The notes below the pieces were generated by a model. The model did no database searches and had not been told where the DNA came from. It saw only the letters and a program-made list of their open reading frames with translations. Positions 35,432 to 44,215 of a stretch of DNA of 64,000 bases are shown piece by piece; within the stretch, counting starts at the first letter, position 1; each line of letters opens with the position of its first letter. The DNA comes from Thermohalobaculum sp039027855. Its GTDB lineage: Bacteria; Pseudomonadota; Alphaproteobacteria; Rhodobacterales; Rhodobacteraceae. The position numbers and the translations under genes were made by a program. Where the stretch lies: contig JBCCJI010000001.1 of the NCBI GenBank assembly GCA_039027855.1, positions 1 through 64,000 of the forward strand. The letters run 5' to 3'.

Positions 35432-36448
35432 ATGCGCGCGTATGGCAAGGCATTCTGGGGGCTTATCGCCGGGGCATCACTGGTGGTCGGCGCGGCCGTG
35501 GCCACCGCTCAGGCACCCACCTTTTTCCGCATCGCCAGCGGCAGCGCGGGCGGTACCTACTACCCGATCGCCGGCCTGATCGCGAACTCGGTCTCCAACC
35601 CCCCGGGCTCGCGCCCCTGCGACAAGGGTGGCTCCTGCGGGGTGCCGGGTCTGGTTGCGGTTGCCCAGTCGGCCAACGGGTCCGTCGCCAATGTGAACGC
35701 GATCAATTCCGGCACGGTCGAGAGCGGCTTTGCACAGTCCGACGTCACCTACTGGGCCTATACCGGCACGGGTCTGTTCGACGGCAAGGAGGCGCTGACG
35801 GGCCTGCGCTTCATCGCGAACCTCTACCCCGAGCACATTCACGTCTACACGCGCGCCGATAGCGATATCGAAACGCTGGACGATCTGCGCGGCAAGACGG
35901 TGAATATCGGCCTGCCTGCCTCGGGCGCAAAGGTCGGCTCGCTCCTGATCCTCGAGGCCGCCGGCATGACCGAGAACGAGGACTACACCGCCGCCTACCT
36001 CAACACCCAGCAGGCGACCGAGCAGCTGCAGGACGGCCAGATCGATGCCGCGCTGACGGTGACGGGCTTCCCCTCGGCCGGTATCGCGCAACTCGCCTCG
36101 GTCGCGGGGCTTAAGTTGATCTCGATCCCCGATGAGGTGCAGGCCGCGGCCATCGAACAGGCGCCGTTCTACTACTCGGCCACCATCCCCGCGGGCGCCT
36201 ATGAGGGCGTGGATTACGACACGTCGACCATCGCGGTCGGTGCCCAGTGGCTGGTGGGCGAGGGCGTGGACGAGGAGCTTGTCTACGGCATCACCCAGGC
36301 GCTTTGGAACGACAACACGCGCAAGCTGCTGGATCGCGGCCATGCCAAGGGCTCGTCGATCCAGCCGACGACAGCGCTGGTCGGGCGCGGCATCCCGTTC
36401 CACCCGGGCGCCGAGAAGTTCTACAAGGAGATCGGGCTGGTCGAGTGA
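35432..36448 (+). CDS. TAXI-family TRAP transporter receptor
   Basis: 338 residues from ATG 35432, with GGAGTG upstream; two upstream in-frame Met codons are less likely. A signal peptide (LIAGASLVVGAAVATA) ends near residue 28. The TAXI domain starts FFRIASGSAGGTYYPIAGLI and contains TVNIGLPASGAKVGSLLILE. CDKGGSCGVPGL is a small Cys-containing loop typical of this subgroup. It is the periplasmic receptor for the fused TRAP permease that follows. TAXI systems import glutamate, dicarboxylates or related acids; ligand unknown. Confidence 0.9.
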   Translation: MRAYGKAFWGLIAGASLVVGAAVATAQAPTFFRIASGSAGGTYYPIAGLIANSVSNPPGSRPCDKGGSCGVPGLVAVAQSANGSVANVNAINSGTVESGFAQSDVTYWAYTGTGLFDGKEALTGLRFIANLYPEHIHVYTRADSDIETLDDLRGKTVNIGLPASGAKVGSLLILEAAGMTENEDYTAAYLNTQQATEQLQDGQIDAALTVTGFPSAGIAQLASVAGLKLISIPDEVQAAAIEQAPFYYSATIPAGAYEGVDYDTSTIAVGAQWLVGEGVDEELVYGITQALWNDNTRKLLDRGHAKGSSIQPTTALVGRGIPFHPGAEKFYKEIGLVE

Positions 36449-36502
36449 CCGGCCCCGCCGCCGCCCGTGGGGTGACGATACTGCGCGACGCATGAGCGCC
36501 CG

Positions 36503-38596
36503 ATGACCGAGACCCCCGACACCAAGTGGGGCGCGCCGGAGACGGCCCGCCCCAGCCCCGCGGCAGATGCCGATGCCGCCGTCGATCCGGCGGTGATCGA
36601 GGCGGATTATGACCCCTCGCAGGCCTGGCGGCCGATCACCGGGATCGCGAAGCCGATCACTTATGTGATGCTCCTGGCACTCGCGCTCTACCAGTACTAC
36701 GGCGCGGGTTTCGGCACGCCGCCGGCCCATTGGCACAAGGGCATCTTCCTCGGCTCGGTGCTGTTCCTGATCTTCGTCGTCTTCGATGTGCGGGGGCGGC
36801 GGATCCTGGCGCCCTCGGCGCTTCGGCCGGGCAACGTGCCGCTATACGACTGGGCGCTGGCCATCGCGTCCTTCACCGCCGCGCTGTACCTGCCGGTCAC
36901 CATCGAGAGCCTCACCTTCCGCATCGGCAACCCGAACACCACCGACATGATCATGGGCACGATCCTGATCGCCGCGGTGTTCGAGGCGACGCGCCGGGTG
37001 ATGGGCATCGTGCTGCCGCTGATCGTCTTTGTCTTCCTGCTCTATGGCGTCTTCGGCCAGTTTGCGCCCGTCATGGTGCTGCAGCATCCGGGCACGTCCT
37101 GGGCCGGGTTCGTCTCCCATGTCTACATGACGACCGAGGGGATCTACGGCATCCCCATCGGCGTCATCTCGACCGTCGTCTTTCATTTCGTGCTGTTCGG
37201 CACCATCGCCACGCGCATGGGGCTGGGGCAGTTCTTCATCGACGTCGCGCAGTGCCTGGCCGGGCGCTATGCGGGCGGGCCGGCCAAAGTGTCGGTGATC
37301 GCCTCGTCGATGTTCGGCACGATCAACGGCTCCTCCATCGCGAACACGGTGACGACCGGCGCGCTGACGATCCCGGCCATGAAGCGCATCGGCTATCGCG
37401 GCCATTTCGCCGGCGCGGTCGAGGCCGCGTCGTCCACCGGGGGCCAGATCACCCCACCGATCATGGGCGCCGCGGCTTTCGTGATGGTCGAGTTTCTGGA
37501 GATCCCCTACACCACCATCATCACCGCCGCCGCGATCCCGGCGGCGATGCATTACCTCGGCGTGCTGACCATCGTGCATCTGGAGGCCCGGCGCCTTGGC
37601 CTCCGCGGGCTGCCGGCCGAGGAAGTGCCGCGTCTCGCTCGCGTCTTCGCGCGTGGCTGGCCGACGCTGTTGCCGCTGATCGCGCTCATCTACGTGCTGT
37701 TTGCCGGGTACACGCCGTTTTACGCGGCGTTCTGGGGGATCACGGGCTGTATCGCGGTGGGTCTCTTGAACCCGATGCACCGGGTCAGCCCGCGCGACAT
37801 GCTGGACGCCTTCCAACTGGGCGCGAAATACGCGCTGGTGGTGGGGGCGGCGGCGGCGGCGGTCGGCATCGTGGTGGGCGTCGTGACGATCTCGGGCGCG
37901 GGGTTCCGGGTATCCTTCGTCGTCACCTCGGCGGCGGCGCAGCTTGGGGGCGTGATCGCCGATTGGGGCTCGGTCCTGCCGGTGTTTTTCACGCTGGAGC
38001 AGATCAGCCTGTTCCTGACGCTGTTGTTCGTGGGCGTCGCCTGCGTGGTGATGGGCGCCGGTATCCCGACGACGGCGCTCTATATCATCCTCGTCTCGGT
38101 CGCGGCGCCGGCACTGGTGCAGCAGGGGATCCCGCCGCTCGCCGCCCATCTTTTTGTGCTGTATTTCGGGGTGCTGGCCGACATCACGCCACCGGTCTGT
38201 ACCTCGGCCTATGCAGCGGCGGGGATCGCGGGGGCCAATCCGTTCAAGACGGGGATCACCGCCTTTAAGCTCGGCAATGCCAAGGTGATGGTGCCGTTCG
38301 TCTTCGTCTATGCGCCGGCGATGCTGATCGTGCTGCCGGAATACTTCAACTGGGTCGACTTCATCTGGGTGACGGTGAGCTGCGCGCTTGGCGTGATGGT
38401 ACTGGCGACAGCGCTGACCGGGTTCTGGCTGCGGCCGATCCCCCTTGCGCTGCGCCTTTACGTAGGGATCGCTGCGATCCTGCTGGTCACGCCCAGCGTC
38501 ACCGCCAACGTGATCAGTGTCGTCATGATCGCCCCGGCGCTGGCGCGCGAGGTGATCGCCCACCGGCGCAGCACTGCGGCGGCGCCGGCGGAGTAG
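36503..38596 (+). CDS. TRAP transporter fused permease (DctQM fusion, TAXI type)
   Basis: 697 residues, with a cytoplasmic start rich in Asp/Ala, then a four-helix DctQ-like domain (about 50-170) and a large DctM domain. The DctM hallmarks include SSMFGTINGSSIANTVTTGA, STGGQITPPIMGAAAFVMVE, GIPTTALYIILVSVAAPALV and ADITPPVCTSAYAAAGIAGA. Transport is driven by an ion gradient, using the preceding TAXI receptor. It lies 54 bp after the receptor gene. Confidence 0.93.
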   Translation: MTETPDTKWGAPETARPSPAADADAAVDPAVIEADYDPSQAWRPITGIAKPITYVMLLALALYQYYGAGFGTPPAHWHKGIFLGSVLFLIFVVFDVRGRRILAPSALRPGNVPLYDWALAIASFTAALYLPVTIESLTFRIGNPNTTDMIMGTILIAAVFEATRRVMGIVLPLIVFVFLLYGVFGQFAPVMVLQHPGTSWAGFVSHVYMTTEGIYGIPIGVISTVVFHFVLFGTIATRMGLGQFFIDVAQCLAGRYAGGPAKVSVIASSMFGTINGSSIANTVTTGALTIPAMKRIGYRGHFAGAVEAASSTGGQITPPIMGAAAFVMVEFLEIPYTTIITAAAIPAAMHYLGVLTIVHLEARRLGLRGLPAEEVPRLARVFARGWPTLLPLIALIYVLFAGYTPFYAAFWGITGCIAVGLLNPMHRVSPRDMLDAFQLGAKYALVVGAAAAAVGIVVGVVTISGAGFRVSFVVTSAAAQLGGVIADWGSVLPVFFTLEQISLFLTLLFVGVACVVMGAGIPTTALYIILVSVAAPALVQQGIPPLAAHLFVLYFGVLADITPPVCTSAYAAAGIAGANPFKTGITAFKLGNAKVMVPFVFVYAPAMLIVLPEYFNWVDFIWVTVSCALGVMVLATALTGFWLRPIPLALRLYVGIAAILLVTPSVTANVISVVMIAPALAREVIAHRRSTAAAPAE

Positions 38597-38607
38597 GCCC
38601 GCTCGGC

Positions 38608-39555
38608 TCAGGCCGTCGCGGTCGCCACCTCGGGCGCATAGACCGGCATGCGCCATCCCGCATAATCGGCCCGGCGGGCATGGACGATGTCGAAATAGAC
38701 CGCCTGCAGCCGCCGCGCGACCGGGCCGACGCCGCCCGTGCCGAGCGTGACGCCGTCGATATCGGTGATGGGCGTCAGCTCCCAGCCGGTGCCGCAGAAA
38801 AACGCTTCCTCGGCCGCGTAAAGCTCGCTCCGGTCGATGTCGCGCTCCACGACCTCGAGGCCCAGCTCATCGGCGGCGAGCTGCAACAGCGTGGCGCGCG
38901 TGATGCTCTCGAGGATGTCGCTCGTCACGCTCGGCGTCACCAGCCTGCCGCCCTTGACCATGGCAAAGCACATGCTCGGCCCTTCCGAGACCTTGCCCCG
39001 CGCATTCAGCATGATCGCCGCATCATAGCCGTCGCCACGCGCCTGCAGTGTCGCCATGCGCCCGTTCTGGTAATTGGCGTTGCACTTGACGCGCATCGGC
39101 ATCTGGTCGTCGGCGACGCGGCGCCAGCTACTCACTTGCGCGCGGCAGCCATCGGTCACGCGCTTCGGCAGCGGGCGCGGCACCACCGTGATGCAGAACC
39201 CAATGGGCCCGCGCGCGCCAAGCTCTCCATTGCCGTCCAGGAACGCGGTCGTGCGGATATGCACCGTGGTGCGCAGATCGCAGGCGTGGATCAGTTCCAG
39301 CGTCTTCTCCGTCACGTAGTCCGGCGCGATAACCTCCTCGAACCTGAGCGCAAGCTGCGAGAAGGTGAAGCGCTCGGCATGCTCGGGCATGCGGAACAGG
39401 TACATCTCGCCATGCTCGTCGCTCCAATAGCCGCGGATCCCCTCGAACACCGCCGTGCCGTATTTGGCGGCGGGGCTGAAGACATGGATGCGCGCCGCGT
39501 CCCAGGGCACGATCTCGCCATTGAAAAAGGCATAGGGGGCAAGCGCCTCGGTCAT
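38608..39555 (-). CDS. ilvE: Branched-chain amino acid aminotransferase-like protein
   Basis: 315 residues from ATG 39555 (MTEALAPYAFFNGEIV); upstream extensions lack support. Class IV PLP fold: FSPAAKYGTAVFEGIRGYW, the PLP lysine in MRVKCNANYQNGRMA, and EAFFCGTGWELTPI near the C-terminus. It interconverts branched-chain amino acids with their keto acids in the cytoplasm. It ends 11 bp from the TRAP permease stop (convergent). A related D-amino-acid or (R)-amine transaminase activity cannot be excluded. Confidence 0.87.
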   Translation of the reverse strand: MTEALAPYAFFNGEIVPWDAARIHVFSPAAKYGTAVFEGIRGYWSDEHGEMYLFRMPEHAERFTFSQLALRFEEVIAPDYVTEKTLELIHACDLRTTVHIRTTAFLDGNGELGARGPIGFCITVVPRPLPKRVTDGCRAQVSSWRRVADDQMPMRVKCNANYQNGRMATLQARGDGYDAAIMLNARGKVSEGPSMCFAMVKGGRLVTPSVTSDILESITRATLLQLAADELGLEVVERDIDRSELYAAEEAFFCGTGWELTPITDIDGVTLGTGGVGPVARRLQAVYFDIVHARRADYAGWRMPVYAPEVATATA

Positions 39556-39615
39556 GGGATGTCCTCGCAGGAAGCGGCCGCGGAGCAGCGGCATGGCGGT
39601 AAACCTGCGCGCTCT

Positions 39616-39631
39616 CTCGACGTTTGTCGAG
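39616..39631. promoter_or_regulatory. Inverted repeat between divergent ilvE and hydroxyacid dehydrogenase genes
   Basis: CTCGACGTTTGTCGAG has perfect 6-bp arms with a 4-base centre. Its position between divergent starts fits an operator for a dimeric regulator, which is not encoded nearby. Confidence 0.45.
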
Positions 39632-39672
39632 GATTGTCCGATGGTTAGCCCCTGACCACGCTGGAGAGTTCC

Positions 39673-40632
39673 ATGCCCGAACCATCGCCCGTCCGCGTCC
39701 TCGTCGTCGCGCCCCTCGTCGATGCCTCCTTCGGCCGGTTGGCCGAGAGGCACCCGGTGATCGACCGGCGCGACGGGCTCGGCCGGGTGACGGTCGATGG
39801 CATGACCGCGGAGGAGCGCGCGGGCGTCGAGGTGGTGGTGACCAGCGGCATCGTCGGATTGGGTGCCGCGCAGATGGACCTGCTGCCGGGCCTACGTCTG
39901 GTGCATTGCTTCGGCGTGGGGTTCGAGGGTGTGGACATCTCCGCCGCGACCGCGCGGGGCATCGCGGTGACCAATGCGCCCAACACCAACGCCGCGACCG
40001 TCGCCGACCATACGCTCGGCCTGATGCTCGCCGCGGCGAGGGGTTTCGGCGAGACCGGCCGTGGCGCGCGCGCCGGGCAGTGGAATGAGACGCGGCGGCG
40101 CTATCGCCCGACGCTCAACCGCGCGCGGGTCGGCATGCTGGGTCTCGGTGTGATCGGCCAGCAGATCGCGCGCCGGGTCGAGGCGTTCGAGGCCGAGGTC
40201 GCCTATACCGCCCGCAGCGCGAAGCCCAATCTGCCCTATCGTTTTGTGCCTGATCTGCTGGATCTGTCGCGCGCGAGCGATTTCCTGGTGGTGGCCGCCC
40301 CCGGCGGCGCCGATACCCGCCATCTGGTCAATGCCGCGGTGCTGGACGCGCTGGGGCCCGAGGGGGTGCTGGTCAATATCGGGCGCGGCAGCATCGTCGA
40401 CACCGCCGCCCTGGTGACGGCCCTGGCCGAGGGGCGGATTTGCGGCGCGGGTCTCGATGTGATCGAGGAGGAGCCCGAGGTGCCGCCGGCCCTCGCCGCG
40501 CTCGACAACGCGATCATCACGCCGCACATCGCCGGGCGCTCTCCGGCAGCGCTTGCCCGGCAATGCGACTGTGCGCTGGAGACCTTTGCCGCGCTCAGGT
40601 CCGGCGCTGATTTCCCGTCACGCATTGCCTGA
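39673..40632 (+). CDS. D-2-hydroxyacid dehydrogenase (glyoxylate/hydroxypyruvate reductase-like)
   Basis: 319 residues. NAD(P)-binding GMLGLGVIGQQIARRVEAFE, catalytic Arg in NIGRGSIVD, Glu in GLDVIEEEPEVP and His in IITPHIAGRSP form the family's active site. It reduces 2-keto acids such as glyoxylate or hydroxypyruvate. It is followed after 57 bp by a class II aldolase gene on the same strand, suggesting a small operon for hydroxyacid metabolism. Confidence 0.9.
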   Translation: MPEPSPVRVLVVAPLVDASFGRLAERHPVIDRRDGLGRVTVDGMTAEERAGVEVVVTSGIVGLGAAQMDLLPGLRLVHCFGVGFEGVDISAATARGIAVTNAPNTNAATVADHTLGLMLAAARGFGETGRGARAGQWNETRRRYRPTLNRARVGMLGLGVIGQQIARRVEAFEAEVAYTARSAKPNLPYRFVPDLLDLSRASDFLVVAAPGGADTRHLVNAAVLDALGPEGVLVNIGRGSIVDTAALVTALAEGRICGAGLDVIEEEPEVPPALAALDNAIITPHIAGRSPAALARQCDCALETFAALRSGADFPSRIA

Positions 40633-40689
40633 CGGCGCGGTGGCGTCGAGGATGAAGCGATAACGAGCCGAAAGCCGAGGGAGGGCGCT

Positions 40690-41493
40690 ATGGCCGATCC
40701 GATGGAAGCGCTGAAGGGCAAGAACTACACGACCGACATCCCGTCCATGCGGGACCGCGTATCCGAGGAGGAGTGGGAGGCGCGCGTCAACCTCGCCGCC
40801 GCTTATCGCCTCGTCGCGCTCTGGGGCATGGATGAGATGATCGCCAATCACATCTCGCTCCGCCTACCGGGTGAGGAAGGGCACTTCCTGATCAACCCCT
40901 ACGGCTACATGTATGAGGAGATCACCGCGTCCTCGCTGATCAAGATCGATCTGGACGGCGAGATCATCCTGAAGCCCGATTTCGACTATGGCATCAACCG
41001 CGCGGGCTTTGTGATCCATTCGGCGATCCACCGCGCGCGCGATGATGCGCATTGCGTGATCCACACCCATACGCCCGCGGGCATGGCGGTCTCGGCGATG
41101 GAGTGCGGGCTGTTGCCGATGACGCAGACGGCGCTGCGCTTCGCAAAGATCGGCTATCACGACTATCAGAGCGTGGCGGTGGACCTGGCCGAGCAGAACT
41201 CCATCGTCGCAGATCTTGGCGATGCCGATCTGCTGATCCTGCGTAATCACGGTCTGTTGGTGGTGGGACCGTCCGTGGCGCAGGCCTTCAGCAACATCTA
41301 CCGCGTCGAGCTGGCCTGCAAGGCGCAGGTCAAGGCCATGGCGGCGAACACGGGGATGGTGCTGCCGCCGCAGGACGTGATCGAGAAGACTAATCACCTG
41401 TACCGGCCCGAGGTGCGCCGCCCGTTCGGCGTGCTGGAGTGGCCGGCGCTGATGCGCAAGTTGGACCGGATCGACCCGAGCTACCGCAACTGA
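40690..41493 (+). CDS. Class II aldolase/adducin family protein
   Basis: 267 residues with the adducin/fuculose-aldolase fold: MIANHISLRLPGEEGHFLIN, HSAIHRARDDAHCVIHTHTP (zinc ligands His-x-His), and ILRNHGLLVVGPSVAQAFSN with the third zinc His. The missing conserved catalytic Glu/Tyr arrangement cannot be judged by eye. This branch is commonly annotated as an aldolase of unknown substrate and is often beside hydroxyacid dehydrogenases. Confidence 0.87.
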   Translation: MADPMEALKGKNYTTDIPSMRDRVSEEEWEARVNLAAAYRLVALWGMDEMIANHISLRLPGEEGHFLINPYGYMYEEITASSLIKIDLDGEIILKPDFDYGINRAGFVIHSAIHRARDDAHCVIHTHTPAGMAVSAMECGLLPMTQTALRFAKIGYHDYQSVAVDLAEQNSIVADLGDADLLILRNHGLLVVGPSVAQAFSNIYRVELACKAQVKAMAANTGMVLPPQDVIEKTNHLYRPEVRRPFGVLEWPALMRKLDRIDPSYRN

Positions 41494-41506
41494 GCGCGGC
41501 GTGCGC

Positions 41507-42016
41507 TCAGTGCTCGGTATGCGACCAGATCGGCCGGGGGCGCGCGGCCTTCCCCGTCACCTCGGGCAGCCGGTCGGCCAGGGCTGTTAGCGCAAGGACC
41601 AGGGCGTCGGGATTATTGCCGGCGCAGACGAACATCGAGTTCAGCAGCGCCTCTGAGCGCTGCTGCCGCCTGACGGCATGTAACACGTTGATGAAATAGC
41701 GTTCTTCATGCGTGAGGCGCTGCCGGCAGCAGGGGCAGTCGGGGTTGATGAAGCCGAAATCCGCCTGCCGGTTCGCCCGCAGCACCTGCACCGCCTCGGC
41801 CACCGCATGGGCGACGCTGGCGCCGATTGCGCCCAGCCGATGCTCCGCCACTTCGAAGGCGCGCAGCCAGCTATGCGTCTCGGGCGCTGCAAAGGTGGTG
41901 AACATCCGGCGCGCGATCTCCAGCACCAGGCGCTCGATCGCGTCGTAAGGATGATCGTCGATGAGCTCGCCTCGCGCCGCGGGGTGGGCCGAGGGCGCAG
42001 GCTCGTTGTCTGACAT
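41507..42016 (-). CDS. Uncharacterised protein divergent from the heme-uptake operon
   Basis: 169 residues, soluble, helical. It has a central CPCCRQRLTHEERYF segment with a possible Cys cluster (CPCC) and a C-terminal Cys (FVCAGNNPDA). I do not recognise the family. The start is MSDNEPAPSAHPAARG. A copy of the heme-gene motif lies 72-92 bp upstream of its start, in the gap shared with hmuS, so coregulation with heme uptake is likely. It may bind iron or heme, but nothing in the sequence proves this. Confidence 0.75.
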   Translation of the reverse strand: MSDNEPAPSAHPAARGELIDDHPYDAIERLVLEIARRMFTTFAAPETHSWLRAFEVAEHRLGAIGASVAHAVAEAVQVLRANRQADFGFINPDCPCCRQRLTHEERYFINVLHAVRRQQRSEALLNSMFVCAGNNPDALVLALTALADRLPEVTGKAARPRPIWSHTEH

Positions 42017-42087
42017 GATCGATACCCGTTCTCAGTGGCTGGCGGTTGAGCCGGGCATTGTCGGATCGACAGGCTGGGCGCGGAAGA

Positions 42088-42108
42088 CTGATCAAAATGG
42101 TCGGAAAC
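42088..42108 (+). promoter_or_regulatory. Heme/iron motif, copy B, facing the 41507-42016 gene
   Basis: The core CTGATCAAAATGGTCGGAAA shares AATGGTCGGAAA exactly with copy C, 89 bp away. It lies nearer to the minus-strand gene start at 42016. Confidence 0.5.
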
Positions 42109-42176
42109 CGTCAAGGCCTACGGAAGTCGGTGTCACTTGGTCGAGTGGGTGCGGCGCGAACGTCACTCCGTCTTTC

Positions 42177-42197
42177 TTGACTGGAATGGTCGGAAAA
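42177..42197 (+). promoter_or_regulatory. Heme/iron motif, copy C, upstream of hmuS
   Basis: The core TTGACTGGAATGGTCGGAAA lies 95 bp before the hmuS start. Its first six bases are also a good -35 hexamer, with TATTAT 20 bases downstream as a loosely spaced -10, so a bound regulator would block the promoter. Confidence 0.5.
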
Positions 42198-42285
42198 TTT
42201 GGTATTATGGAGGGAAGGGCGATGACGCGGGCTTGGGCGCCAAGCATCGCTGCCGTCGCAGAACCTGAGACCGGAGTGAGAAACC

Positions 42286-43332
42286 GTGAGCGCGACCGAG
42301 ACTGCCCGCGCAGAGCATCACAGTTTGCCGGACGTGCCGGCAGGGTCACTAGCAGAGACACCGGATGGGGTGCGCGCGCTCGAGGCACGGGTCGGGCATG
42401 ATGCTCGGCGCCTTAAGCTCGACAGGGAAGGCGCGGCCGCGCTGCTGAATGCGCTGAGGGCGAGCGGCCCGGTCGTCACGCGCGTGGCGAACCGCGCGGC
42501 CCTGCACCGGACCAGTGGACCGCTGGAAGAAATCCAGATCCACGGCGCCATGGGCCAGGTCGTGGGACCCATCGATCTGCGCCTTTTCCTTGCCGAGTGG
42601 CGGGCGGCCTATGCCCTGGCGCCCGTCTCTGGGGGGCGCAGCATCCAGGTGGTCGACCCTAGGGGCCGGCCTGTCATCGAGATCGCCGCGAGCGATGCCA
42701 CCGATCTCAGTGCCTGGGATGGCGCCATCGCCCCCTGGATCCTCCCCGATCACGAGGCGCCATCCTTCGAGTTGCCGCCTGTGGTGGCGGATCGGCCGGA
42801 TGACGCGATCGACGTGGCGGGCCTGCGCGCAGCCTGGGCCGAGATCGAGCACAGCCATGATTTCTTTGGGCTGCTGCGCCGCTTTGGCGTGGCGCGCGAG
42901 CAGGCGCTCCGCCTCGGCGGGCCGGCATTCGCGCGCCAGGTCGACAGCGCGATGGCCGCGCGGGTCTGCGCGGGTGCAGGACGCGAGGGCGTGCGCCTGA
43001 TGTGCTTTGTCGGAACGGCCGGATGCCTGCAGATCTATTCGGGCGGCATCGACAGCGTCGAGGTTGATGGCGCGGCCCTCAGTGTGCTCGGCAACGGGTT
43101 TTCGTTGGATCTCGCGCTCGACCGGGTCGCGCGGGCCTGGGTCGTGGTGAAACCGACGCGTCTGCGCGGTCGGATCACGTCGGTGGAGCTATATGACAGC
43201 TCGGGCATGCAGGTTTGCCAGTTTTTCGGCGCCCGCCGCCCCGGCGAGCGTGAGAACCCCGCATGGCGCGCGGTGATCGAGGATGCCATGTCAGGCGGGG
43301 CCGGGATGGAGCAGGCAGGAGCGACAGGATGA
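42286..43332 (+). CDS. hmuS: Hemin-degrading factor HmuS
   Basis: 348 residues of the HmuS/ChuS repeat fold, starting with GTG at 42286 (VSATETARAEHHSLPD) behind GGAG at 42273. Typical stretches include LRASGPVVTRVANRAALHRT and the second-half repeat MCFVGTAGCLQIYSGGI. HmuS binds heme delivered by the importer in the cytoplasm and may degrade or traffic it. It is the first gene of hmuSTUV, which overlaps hmuT by four bases. Confidence 0.9.
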   Translation: MSATETARAEHHSLPDVPAGSLAETPDGVRALEARVGHDARRLKLDREGAAALLNALRASGPVVTRVANRAALHRTSGPLEEIQIHGAMGQVVGPIDLRLFLAEWRAAYALAPVSGGRSIQVVDPRGRPVIEIAASDATDLSAWDGAIAPWILPDHEAPSFELPPVVADRPDDAIDVAGLRAAWAEIEHSHDFFGLLRRFGVAREQALRLGGPAFARQVDSAMAARVCAGAGREGVRLMCFVGTAGCLQIYSGGIDSVEVDGAALSVLGNGFSLDLALDRVARAWVVVKPTRLRGRITSVELYDSSGMQVCQFFGARRPGERENPAWRAVIEDAMSGGAGMEQAGATG

Positions 43333-44210
43333 GACAGATCACGCGACGCCATCTGGGCGCGATTTCCCTGGCCGTGGCCACGGCGCTGGCCGTCCCGGCG
43401 ATGGCCGATGAGACGCCCCCGCGCATCGTCGTGGCAGGGGGCGATCTGACCGAGATCGTCTTTGCCCTCGGGGCGGGTGACCGGGTGGTCGGGGTAGACC
43501 AGACCTCGAACTTTCCGGCCGCCGCGCTGGAGATCGAGCAGATCGGCTATGTGCGCCGGATCTCGCCCGAGGGTGTGCTCTCGCTCTCACCCGATCTGTT
43601 GCTGGCGGCGCATGACGCAGGGCCGGATGTGGCGATGGAGCAGCTCGCCGCTGCTGGGGTGACCATCGCGAAGGCGCCCGAGACGCCGCGCGCCGGGGAT
43701 ATCGCGGATAAGATTCGCTTTGTCGGCGATGCGATCGGCAAGAGCGCCGAGGCCGAGGCGCTGGCGGCGCAGTTTGCCGAGAACCTGACGACGGTGCAGG
43801 AGAAAGTGGCCCAGCTTAATGAGGCGCCACGGGTGCTTTTCGTCCTATCGATCCAGGGCGGCTCGCCGTTGATCGGCGGTGCCGGCACCTCGGCGGATGA
43901 GATGATCGCGCTGGCGGGGGGCGTGAATGCGGGTGCCGAGATCGAGGGCTACAAGCCCATGAGCCGTGAGGCGATCCTCGCCACCCGACCCGATGTGGTG
44001 CTGATGATGTCCCAGCATGCCGAGCGTGTGGGAGGCCCGGACAAGATCCTCAGCCGACCCGAGATCGCGCTGACGCCGGCCGGGCAGAACGGGCGCGCGA
44101 TCACCATGGAGGGGATGCTGCTGCTCGGCTTTGGCCCGCGCACGCCCGATGCCGTGGCCGAACTGGCCCGTGCACTCCACCCCGAGACGGCCGAGGCGGC
44201 GGGGCTGTAG
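43329..44210 (+). CDS. hmuT: Periplasmic heme-binding protein HmuT
   Basis: 293 residues from ATG 43329, inside the hmuS stop (ATGA). A Sec signal (ITRRHLGAISLAVATALAVP) ends at MADE. The helical-backbone metal-receptor fold begins PRIVVAGGDLTEIVFALGAG and includes VVGVDQTSNFPAAALEIEQI followed by GYVRRIS, the HmuT pattern with a heme-ligand candidate near Tyr/Arg. It delivers heme to HmuUV. Confidence 0.92.
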   Translation: MRQITRRHLGAISLAVATALAVPAMADETPPRIVVAGGDLTEIVFALGAGDRVVGVDQTSNFPAAALEIEQIGYVRRISPEGVLSLSPDLLLAAHDAGPDVAMEQLAAAGVTIAKAPETPRAGDIADKIRFVGDAIGKSAEAEALAAQFAENLTTVQEKVAQLNEAPRVLFVLSIQGGSPLIGGAGTSADEMIALAGGVNAGAEIEGYKPMSREAILATRPDVVLMMSQHAERVGGPDKILSRPEIALTPAGQNGRAITMEGMLLLGFGPRTPDAVAELARALHPETAEAAGL

Positions 44211-44215
44211 GCGCC

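Noticed and set aside
36842..38656. Minus-strand frame of 604 codons opposite the TRAP permease
   Set aside because: Antisense to a clear DctM domain, extremely rich in Arg/His/Asp, with no recognisable motif.
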